Below are positions 1 through 6,371 of a stretch of DNA of 64,000 bases, in pieces (within the stretch, counting starts at the first letter, position 1; each line of letters opens with the position of its first letter). Source of the DNA: JBJMLO01 sp045805265 (GTDB lineage Bacteria > Actinomycetota > UBA4738 > JACQTL01); the NCBI GenBank assembly GCA_045805265.1, contig JBJMLO010000011.1, forward strand, positions 62,001 through 126,000, given 5' to 3'. Both the position numbers and the translations under genes were made by a program. The notes under the pieces were generated by a model. It made no database searches. It saw only the letters and a program-made list of their open reading frames with translations, and was not told the DNA's origin.

Positions 1-618
1 CATCCCGAGCTTGTCGAGCTTCCTGCTGACCGTGTAGCCGGGCGTGTCGGCATCGACCAGGAACAGGGAGAACCCGTCGTACCCCTGTGCCTTGTCGGTC
101 CGCGTCACCAGCAGGCAGAAGTCGGCCCGAACGCCGTTCGTGATGAACGTCTTCCGGCCGTTGATCACCCAGCCGTCACTGTAGCGGATGGCGGTGGTCT
201 GGATGTTCGCCACGTCGCTGCCGGCATCCGGCTCGGAGATGCCGAGACACACGATCCGCTCGCCCCTGATCGCCGGCACGAGGTACCGCTGCTTCTGCTC
301 CTCGGTGCCGTACCGGTGGATCGGCGGCGTGGCCATCTCGCTCTGGACGGCAATCGCCATCCCGACGCCGCCGGAGCCGATCCGCGCCAATTCCTCGGCC
401 AGCACGATCGCGTGGCCCCAATCGCCCCCCTGTCCGCCGTACTCAGCGGGGTACCGCAGGCCCAGCAGCCCCAGGTCCCCCAGCCGCTTGAACACCCAGT
501 CGGGGAACGCGCCCTCGGCCTCCCATTCGCTCGCGTGGGGCGCCAGCTCCGCCTCGACGAACCTCCGGACGAACGCCCGAAGCTCCTCGTGCTCGGGGGT
601 GAACAGCGGGTGGAGCAT
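1..618 (-). CDS. acyl-CoA dehydrogenase, C-terminal part outside window
   Basis: Flavin-dependent alpha,beta-dehydrogenation of an acyl-CoA thioester, a fatty-acid or amino-acid catabolism step in the cytoplasm. The visible 206 residues hold the N-terminal helical domain (starting MLHPLFTPEHEELRAFVRRF) and the start of the middle beta domain, including the family motif CLGISEPDAGSD, where the flavin and acyl chain are bound, and NGRKTFITNG. The gene runs off the left edge of the window, so the catalytic glutamate region is not visible. The ATG was chosen because a TACAGT box lies 8 nt upstream, matching the leaderless arrangement seen elsewhere in the window. Acyl-chain preference cannot be told from this part. 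Confidence 0.9.
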   Translation of the reverse strand, partial: MLHPLFTPEHEELRAFVRRFVEAELAPHASEWEAEGAFPDWVFKRLGDLGLLGLRYPAEYGGQGGDWGHAIVLAEELARIGSGGVGMAIAVQSEMATPPIHRYGTEEQKQRYLVPAIRGERIVCLGISEPDAGSDVANIQTTAIRYSDGWVINGRKTFITNGVRADFCLLVTRTDKAQGYDGFSLFLVDADTPGYTVSRKLDKLGM

Positions 619-626
619 CGCCGGCG

Positions 627-632
627 ACTGTA
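627..632 (-). promoter_or_regulatory. -10 box, leaderless start of acyl-CoA dehydrogenase
   Basis: TACAGT on the minus strand ends 8 nt before the ATG at 618. No Shine-Dalgarno sequence lies between them, so the transcript would start at or close to the start codon. Confidence 0.5.
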
Positions 633-781
633 CCTCGGGTGACCGCCGGTCAGCGCAGTCGGCTTGGATCTCGGCGTGCCTGCGCTCGGCCGGCTCGAGC
701 AGTACCGTGGCCCTCTTCTGCCGGTGCACAGCCCGCTCGCCGCTGGACTCTCCTGGGCGAGCCGGCCGGGTGACCGAGGCT

Positions 782-1003
782 CTAGCCGGCGCGCCGCCGG
801 CCCGAGGCGCCCTCGACGCCCTTCCTGACGTTCCGTCCGGCGTCCTTGACGTTGCCGACGGCCTGCTTGCCGGCGCCCTTGAGCTGATCCTTCTTGCCCT
901 TTGCCTGGGACTCGCGATTGCCGGTCACCTTGCCGACCGCTTCCTGGGCCGTTCCCTTCAGCCGGTCCATTGCTCCTTCAGCCTTGTCCCGTGTCGAGCC
1001 CAT
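782..1003 (-). CDS. CsbD-like small stress protein
   Basis: A 73-residue, strongly charged, Gly/Lys-rich protein that starts MGSTRDKAEGAMDRLKGTAQEAVGKVTGN. The repeated K-G-x-x-(Q/K)-x-x-G-K pattern is typical of the CsbD family, whose members are induced by general stress in Bacillus and many other bacteria but have no proven biochemical role. A GGAG ribosome-binding site precedes the ATG. It lies between the acyl-CoA dehydrogenase gene and a small unknown gene, on the same strand. The family call is secure; the role in stress is inferred from the family. Confidence 0.8.
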   Translation of the reverse strand: MGSTRDKAEGAMDRLKGTAQEAVGKVTGNRESQAKGKKDQLKGAGKQAVGNVKDAGRNVRKGVEGASGRRRAG

Positions 1004-1057
1004 GCGTCGTCTCCTTCTCCTCGCGGAGCTCGCCGCTGCCGCGCGGGAAGCCCCTCC

Positions 1058-1294
1058 TCAGGCGACCTCGCCCCAGGGGCCGGCGCGGAGCGTCTCCCCC
1101 AGGATCTCCACCGCCCGGGCCAGCTTCGGGTCCTCGTCGGCCCCCATCCGCTCCTCCAGCGAGCGGCGCGCCATGACCACCGACACGCGACGGTCGGCGC
1201 AGCAGTCCAGCAGCTCGCGGACGGCGGTGTCGGTGTCCGTTCCCGACCCGGCCAGCTCGCAGGCGCGATCGACCAGCGTCTCGGCCGTGCTCAT
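1058..1294 (-). CDS. small hypothetical protein
   Basis: A 78-residue acidic, probably helical protein (MSTAETLVDRACELAGSG...) that I do not recognise. The frame stays open upstream to 1390, but the ATG at 1294 is preferred because GGGAGGTGGG sits just in front of it. It contains a Cys-Cys pair (LLDCCADRR) in the middle. No membrane segment or signal peptide is seen. It follows sat on the same strand after a gap of about 140 bases. Confidence 0.55.
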   Translation of the reverse strand: MSTAETLVDRACELAGSGTDTDTAVRELLDCCADRRVSVVMARRSLEERMGADEDPKLARAVEILGETLRAGPWGEVA

Positions 1295-1431
1295 CCAACC
1301 CACCTCCCTGGCGGCCGTGCCGGATGCGGCGACGGGCACGCCCTCCTGGGGCGCTTTGCTTGGTTCGTACCCGCAGTGGAACCAGTGCAATCCGGCGCAG
1401 GTGTGACGACTCCCCGGCGTCCCGCCCGGGT

Positions 1432-2601
1432 TCAGCCCTCCTGGGCCTGCAGGGCGGCGATGAGGATCTCGGCGACCTCCGGGCGCGAGAACTCGGGCGG
1501 GGGCTTCTCGCCGGTCCGGAGCATCTCGCGGACCTTCGTGCCGGAGAGGATCACGCGGACGTCGTCGGGGTGGGGGCAGGTCTTCGGCGACGCCATGCCC
1601 TCGCAGGTGAGGCAGTAGAACGAGTGCTCGAACATGAGCGGGGTGATCCCCAGCTCACCGGGCTCGAATTCGGAGAAGATCTTCTGCGCCTCGTACGTCC
1701 CGTAGTAGTCGCCGACGCCGGCGTGGTCGCGGCCGACGATGAAGTGCGTGCACCCGTAGTTCTTCCGGCAGATCGCGTGCCAGATGGCCTCCTTGGGCCC
1801 CGCATAGCGCATAGCGGCCGGGAACACGGAGATCATCGCCCGGTCCTTCGGGTAGTAGTCGGCGAACAGCGCTTCGTAGCATCGCATCCGGACGTCGGGC
1901 GGCACGTCGTCGGCCTTCGTGGCGCCCATCAGCGGATGGACCAGCAGCCCGTCGACGATCTCGAGCGCGCACTTCTGGATGTACTCGTGCGCCCGGTGGA
2001 TGGGGTTCCTGGTCTGGAACCCGACGACGGTCCGCCAGCCGCGGCGCGCGAACTCCGCGCGGGTCTCGGCCGGCGTCCTCCGGTACGCGACGAAGTCGGG
2101 ATGCTGGGGCAGGCGGAACACCTTGAGCTCGCCGGCCGCGCACCAGTCGCCGGCGTCGTGCAGCGCCTTGACCCCGGGGTGGGCGAGGTCCTCCGTGCCG
2201 AAGACCGCCTTCGCCTCCTTCTCCCGGTCCCGGCGGAAGACCTCAGCCACCTCCAGCACGGCGAGGGACCCTTCGTCCGGGCCGAGTGCCACGGCCTCCG
2301 TGCCGCCGATCCGCTTGACCTCCTCCTCGTCGAGCGACAGCGTCACCGGGATCGTCCACGGGAGGCCGCCCGCGAGGTGCATGTTCTCGAGGATGGAGTG
2401 GTAGTCCCGCTCGCCCACGAACCCGGTGAGCGGCGAGAGGGCGCCGACGGCGAGCATCTCGAGGTCGGACAGCTCGCGGTGGTTCACCTTCAGCTTGGGG
2501 AGGTTGGCCGCCTCCTCGGCAAGGCGCTCGGCGTCCGAGTCGGTGGCCACGAGGTCCACCAGCGTGCCGCCGTGGGGGGCGATCGTTTCGTGATCAGGCA
2601 T
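1432..2601 (-). CDS. sat: sulfate adenylyltransferase (ATP sulfurylase)
   Basis: Catalyses ATP + sulfate to adenosine 5'-phosphosulfate (APS) + PPi, the first step of sulfate activation. The 389-residue length fits the monofunctional Sat type rather than the CysD/CysN type. The nucleotide-binding motif QTRNPIHRAHEY is at residues 196-207, and GRDHAG lies further on, both with the His pairs used in catalysis. Cysteines near the C-terminus (FYCLTCEGM, KTCPH) resemble those seen in Sat proteins from many bacteria. cysH is divergent across a 171-base gap, so APS made here can go straight to the reductase. No APS kinase domain is fused. Confidence 0.95.
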   Translation of the reverse strand: MPDHETIAPHGGTLVDLVATDSDAERLAEEAANLPKLKVNHRELSDLEMLAVGALSPLTGFVGERDYHSILENMHLAGGLPWTIPVTLSLDEEEVKRIGGTEAVALGPDEGSLAVLEVAEVFRRDREKEAKAVFGTEDLAHPGVKALHDAGDWCAAGELKVFRLPQHPDFVAYRRTPAETRAEFARRGWRTVVGFQTRNPIHRAHEYIQKCALEIVDGLLVHPLMGATKADDVPPDVRMRCYEALFADYYPKDRAMISVFPAAMRYAGPKEAIWHAICRKNYGCTHFIVGRDHAGVGDYYGTYEAQKIFSEFEPGELGITPLMFEHSFYCLTCEGMASPKTCPHPDDVRVILSGTKVREMLRTGEKPPPEFSRPEVAEILIAALQAQEG

Positions 2602-2694
2602 GGTCGGTCAGGCCTTTCCGGTCGGATGCCCGCGCAGCTTACCCGCCTTGCTTGCATCGCTTGGCCATCGAATATGGGTAGGAAGAGGCCCGCG

Positions 2695-2700
2695 TATACT
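2695..2700 (+). promoter_or_regulatory. possible -10 box for cysH
   Basis: TATACT lies 72 nt before the cysH start, in the 171-base gap shared with sat. No convincing TTGACA is found 16-18 nt upstream. AAAGGA precedes the cysH ATG, so this transcript would carry a short leader and be read from a ribosome-binding site. The sat promoter could not be placed with confidence. Confidence 0.35.
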
Positions 2701-2772
2701 CGCGGAGTCCGTCCCGGGGCGTCCGGGAACCCGTCGACGCACCACCGAACTCGGCGAAGTCGAAAGGAACCC

Positions 2773-3525
2773 ATGACTCCCCCGTTCCCGGACGACCTCA
2801 TCGACGATCTCAACTCCCGGTTCGAGCACGAGGAGCCACGCGAGATCCTGCGCTGGGCCCTGGTCGACTCGGACCTCGAACGCGTCGCCGTGGCGTCGTC
2901 GTTCCAGGCCGAGGGGACGTGCGTGATCGACATGGCCGCGAAGCTCCGCCCCGAGGTCCCGATCCTGTTCCTGGAGACCGGGTTCCACTTCGCCGAGACG
3001 CTCGCGTTCCGCGAGCAGCTGGCGGAGCGGCTCGGCCTCAACGTCGTGGACCTGGTGGGCGAGCACACCGTGGAGTCCCAGGCGGCCACGTTCGGCGAGC
3101 GGCTGTACGAGCGGGAACCCGACGAGTGCTGCCGGATCAACAAGGTGGAACCCTTCGCCGAGGCGCTGCACGGGTTCGACGCCTGGATCACCGCGCTCCG
3201 GCGCGACTCCTCGCCGAGCCGCGCGGCGATCCCGATCCTCGAGCAGTACCAGCTCGAGCCCGGGCGGTGGATGCTGAAGGTCAACCCGGTGGCCAAATGG
3301 ACTCGCCGGGAAGCCTGGGACTACCTGCGGCAGAACGACCTTCCCCACAACCCGCTGTACGACCTGGGGTACGCGCAGATCGGGTGCGCGCCGTGCACCC
3401 GCACGGTGTTCACCGGGGAGGACGAGCGGGCGGGCCGGTGGGACGGTTCGCAGAAGGTCGAGTGCGGGATCCACGTCCGCTCGACCGCGCAGCCGCAACC
3501 GAGCGAGGTTCCGACAGGGCCCTGA
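2773..3525 (+). CDS. cysH: adenylylsulfate (APS) reductase, CysH family
   Basis: Reduces activated sulfate to sulfite using thioredoxin. The 250-residue protein has the PAPS/APS reductase fold (AVASSFQAEGTCVID P-loop-like start, LETGFHFAET). It carries both cysteine sets of the [4Fe-4S] APS-reductase class: CC at 119-120 with C205 and C208 (CAPC), plus the catalytic Cys231 in KVECGIH. The iron-sulfur ligands indicate APS rather than PAPS as substrate, which agrees with the sat gene next door and the lack of an APS kinase here. ATG preceded by AAAGGA. Sulfite reductase is not in the window. Confidence 0.93.
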   Translation: MTPPFPDDLIDDLNSRFEHEEPREILRWALVDSDLERVAVASSFQAEGTCVIDMAAKLRPEVPILFLETGFHFAETLAFREQLAERLGLNVVDLVGEHTVESQAATFGERLYEREPDECCRINKVEPFAEALHGFDAWITALRRDSSPSRAAIPILEQYQLEPGRWMLKVNPVAKWTRREAWDYLRQNDLPHNPLYDLGYAQIGCAPCTRTVFTGEDERAGRWDGSQKVECGIHVRSTAQPQPSEVPTGP

Positions 3526-3540
3526 CCGCCCCCGCCGGGT

Positions 3541-4200
3541 TCACTTCGCCGATGGCGCCACCGGGAACGCCGCGTGGCGCAGCCCGAACGTCAGCACCCC
3601 GATGTTCCCGCTGAACGAGATCGACCGGTAGGTCATCCCCCGCACCACCTGGGGGAGATCCAGCGTGAACGAGATCCCGTTGAAGGCGGTGGGGCGCAGG
3701 ACCAGTTTCCCGTTGTGAATCGCTGTGTTCACCTGAACGGCCACGGGGAACCTGCTCGCGCCGACCCTGACGTTGCCGTCGGTGGTGAAGTGGACGGTCA
3801 CCGGCACGCCCTGGGCCTGGAACGCGTCCGTGACCTGCTGGTCCGTCATCGACGCGGTGCCCTGCCCGCTGCCCGCCACGATCGTCGAGTCCTCGTGGAA
3901 GAGCAGCTTCCCCGGGGAGAACCGGACGTCGTGCAGGTCCAGGGTGACCCCGGTGAACCGAACCCCGTTCGCTGTGAAGTCCGTGGCCTTCACCCTGGCC
4001 GACGACAGCTTCCCGGACACGAGCTCCGGAAGGAACAGCGCGCCGCCGAACGTGACGTCCGGGCTCCCCGACAACTGCAGCGAGCGCTGGACCTGGCCGG
4101 CGACGTAGGACTCGGCCCAGATCCGGCCGGAGAAATCGAGCACCAGGTACAGGGCGGCGATCACGATAACGGCGACGAGCACGCGGCCGAGGATGCGCAT
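3541..4200 (-). CDS. DUF2993 (LmeA-like) secreted or membrane-anchored lipid-binding protein
   Basis: A 219-residue protein with one N-terminal hydrophobic segment (RVLVAVIVIAALYLVLDF) followed by a beta-rich domain typical of DUF2993. Mycobacterial LmeA of this family binds phospholipid and acts in lipomannan elongation; that role is not shown here. The start at 4200 (MRILGRV) is preferred over an upstream start at 4287 because AGGGTGG lies in front of it and the upstream stretch is basic, low-complexity and non-conserved in appearance. It stands alone between cysH (convergent) and the lipid kinase operon. Confidence 0.75.
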   Translation of the reverse strand: MRILGRVLVAVIVIAALYLVLDFSGRIWAESYVAGQVQRSLQLSGSPDVTFGGALFLPELVSGKLSSARVKATDFTANGVRFTGVTLDLHDVRFSPGKLLFHEDSTIVAGSGQGTASMTDQQVTDAFQAQGVPVTVHFTTDGNVRVGASRFPVAVQVNTAIHNGKLVLRPTAFNGISFTLDLPQVVRGMTYRSISFSGNIGVLTFGLRHAAFPVAPSAK

Positions 4201-4345
4201 GGGACCACCCTGTCGCCGCGGGGAGGAGAAGGGGCTTCCCGGGCGCCGCGTGGAGAACGCCCTGCCACGGGGACGTGACATCACCACCGCGCGGACCTCA
4301 CCGCCGGGCCGAACCGCTCATGTAGGGATCTTGCCCCCTTTTTGG

Positions 4346-5272
4346 TCACGCCACCAGCCACAGCGCGTCGCGCCGGAGGCCGATGGTGAGCCGCTCCCTG
4401 ATGCCGATGTTGTCCCCGTCGATCTGCACGGGAAACGGCTCACGCCCGACGATCTCGACCGTCGAGGCGTCGTGCACGTACGTGACGTCCTTGCGCCGGA
4501 TCAGCCCCCCGGAGAACACCTGGCGAAGGAGCGCCGGGGCTGAGCGTCGCGACAGGCGCTCGACGATCGTGACGTCCAGCCCGCCCTCCAGGCGGGCCTG
4601 GGGGGTCAGCCGGAGCCCGAACCGCTTGTAGAACGAATAGGGGTCCGTGCGGCCGGTGAGCGCCGTGATGGCCTCGACCGGCGGCCTGCCGTCCACGCTG
4701 ACCGACATGAACGGCTTTCGTCCCGCGTACCGCCACAGCACCGTGCGGAGCACCGCCGAGAGCGCCGCCCGCTCGAACTGGGCCCGGGACTCCGCCTGGC
4801 GCTCGTCGACCATCCCCATGGCCTCGGCGTCGATGCCGGCGCCGCAGTTCAGCACGAAGTACCGGTCGTCGATGCGGCCGAGGCCCAGCCGCCGGAACCG
4901 TCCCTCCAGCGCGGCCCCGATGAGCCAGACGGTGGCCTCGACCGGGTCCGTGGGCATGCCGGTCACCCGGGCCAGGACGTTGGTCGCTCCTCCCGGCAGC
5001 ACCCCCAGCGCGACGTCGCTCCCGACCAGGCCGTTGGCGGCCTCGCTGATCGTCCCGTCGCCGGAGAACACCACCATCATGTCGTAGCCGTCGCGGACGG
5101 CCTGCAGGGCCATCTCGGTGGCGTGGCCCCGGCGGTTGGTCTCGTCGACCTCCAGCTTGAAATCGGCGGCCAGGGCCTTCTCGATGACGTCGAGGACGGG
5201 ACGCGACACCGTCCGCGCCACGGGGTTGGCCACCAGGAGCACGCGATGAGGCCGGCGGGGCGCCTCCATCAT
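4346..5272 (-). CDS. diacylglycerol/lipid kinase family protein
   Basis: Phosphorylates a lipid such as diacylglycerol at the inner membrane face. Of 308 residues, the N-terminal half has the DAGK catalytic-domain motifs: LLVANPVA near residue 12, VVFSGDGTISEAANGL (the GDGT nucleotide loop) and LGVLPGGATNVLAR. The C-terminal half is the beta-sandwich common to YegS/DgkB-type kinases. The substrate cannot be decided between diacylglycerol and other lipids. The ATG overlaps the TGA of the MoaD-like gene (ATGA), so translation is probably coupled. Last gene of a three-gene operon. Confidence 0.88.
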   Translation of the reverse strand: MMEAPRRPHRVLLVANPVARTVSRPVLDVIEKALAADFKLEVDETNRRGHATEMALQAVRDGYDMMVVFSGDGTISEAANGLVGSDVALGVLPGGATNVLARVTGMPTDPVEATVWLIGAALEGRFRRLGLGRIDDRYFVLNCGAGIDAEAMGMVDERQAESRAQFERAALSAVLRTVLWRYAGRKPFMSVSVDGRPPVEAITALTGRTDPYSFYKRFGLRLTPQARLEGGLDVTIVERLSRRSAPALLRQVFSGGLIRRKDVTYVHDASTVEIVGREPFPVQIDGDNIGIRERLTIGLRRDALWLVA

Positions 5273-5505
5273 GGTCCGGCCCCACCCGACACCGGGGGCA
5301 GGAGCGCGACCTCCTCGTCCCCCTCGAGCGACCGTTCCAGGGACGAGCGCTCGCCGTCCACGACCACGGAGCCGGCGCGGGCGATCTCGCCGAACCTCCG
5401 TCCGAACTTCTCGGTGAGCGCCTCCACGACCTCGTCCACCGTGGCCCCGCCGACCTCGAGGCGGGCCGCGCCGGCGATCTCGCGGAGCGCCGCGAACAGC
5501 CTCAC
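5269..5505 (-). CDS. MoaD/ThiS-like ubiquitin-fold protein
   Basis: A 78-residue beta-grasp protein of the MoaD family (MRLFAALREIAGAARLEV...). Members act as sulfur carriers after their C-terminal Gly-Gly is activated. Here the end is PPVSGGAGP: the Gly-Gly is followed by three more residues, so it would need trimming before activation, or it has another role. It starts at a GTG overlapping the hydrolase stop (GTGA) and its own stop overlaps the lipid kinase ATG. No moaE, moeB or thi gene is nearby, so a link to molybdopterin is not supported by context. Confidence 0.75.
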   Translation of the reverse strand: MRLFAALREIAGAARLEVGGATVDEVVEALTEKFGRRFGEIARAGSVVVDGERSSLERSLEGDEEVALLPPVSGGAGP

Positions 5506-6296
5506 CCGGGCCACACGAGCCCCCACGTGCGGACCAGGTAGCGGGCGACGCGATCGGCCAGCCGATCGGAGAACCCGTCCTCGGAGTGGCCGAACGGGGA
5601 TGCCAGCCACAGCCCCTTCGGCTCCCCGGCCCGGCGGTAGAGCCGCCAGGCCTCCTCCTCGTCGAAGAAATGGTCGTCGCGTCCGTGAACGATCAGGAGC
5701 GGGGTTGGGGCGATCTTGCCGACCACGTCCTCCGGCGACTCCTGGCGCTCGATGGCCGGCGTGATTCGGACGCCCAGGGCCCGCCCGACGCGCCGCCCCC
5801 GCGCCGTGCCGGCCAGCCAGGCCATGCGGCGGACGGCCTCCGACGAGTGCCCGTCCCACCGGGCCGGCGTGGAGATGGTGACCACCGCGTCCACGCCGCC
5901 GAGGAGTGCAGCGTGCCGGATCACCGCGACGCCGCCCATCGACCCCCCGACCGTGCCCACCGGGCCGTGGCGCTCGTCACGGGCCAGGGCGACGACGGCC
6001 GCGACGTCGTGGATCTCGAGTCCGCCGAACGTGGTCTCGCCGCCGGACAGGCCGTGGCCCCGGAAGTCGAACGCGTAGACGGTGAACCATCGGGCCAACT
6101 GTTCCGCGAACGTCGCCGGCCGGGACTTCCGGTGCCACCCGCTGAAACCGTGGCACAGGACCACCGCGGGTTCCGCGTCGCCCAGGCGTGTCCCCACGAG
6201 GTCGACGCCGTCGGAGGTTCGCACCTCGAACGACGAGGTGGCGGCGCCGAACCGGTGGGACCTGGCGCGTGCGATCGGAAAGGGCGGACGCGGCAC
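5502..6296 (-). CDS. alpha/beta hydrolase
   Basis: A 264-residue serine hydrolase of the alpha/beta fold. Visible are the oxyanion segment VVLCHGFSGWHRK, the DFRGHGLSGG turn, the nucleophile elbow GTVGGSMGG, the acid residue region LLIVHGRDDHFF and the final histidine in SPFGHSE. The GTG at 6296 is preferred to an earlier in-frame GTG at 6305: a TATCGT box sits 7 nt upstream of 6296 and overlaps the earlier one. First gene of the operon with the MoaD-like and lipid kinase genes. Substrate unknown; esterases and acyl hydrolases share these motifs. Confidence 0.82.
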   Translation of the reverse strand: MPRPPFPIARARSHRFGAATSSFEVRTSDGVDLVGTRLGDAEPAVVLCHGFSGWHRKSRPATFAEQLARWFTVYAFDFRGHGLSGGETTFGGLEIHDVAAVVALARDERHGPVGTVGGSMGGVAVIRHAALLGGVDAVVTISTPARWDGHSSEAVRRMAWLAGTARGRRVGRALGVRITPAIERQESPEDVVGKIAPTPLLIVHGRDDHFFDEEEAWRLYRRAGEPKGLWLASPFGHSEDGFSDRLADRVARYLVRTWGLVWPG

Positions 6297-6303
6297 GGGC
6301 GCC

Positions 6304-6309
6304 ACGATA
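6304..6309 (-). promoter_or_regulatory. -10 box, leaderless start of alpha/beta hydrolase
   Basis: TATCGT on the minus strand, 7 nt before the GTG at 6296. It overlaps the alternative GTG at 6305, which argues for the shorter protein. Confidence 0.5.
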
Positions 6310-6371
6310 CCCGGGCCACCCGGTGACCGGTCATGAACCAGGTGAACGGCTCGTTCGGGCGGTCGGTCGGC

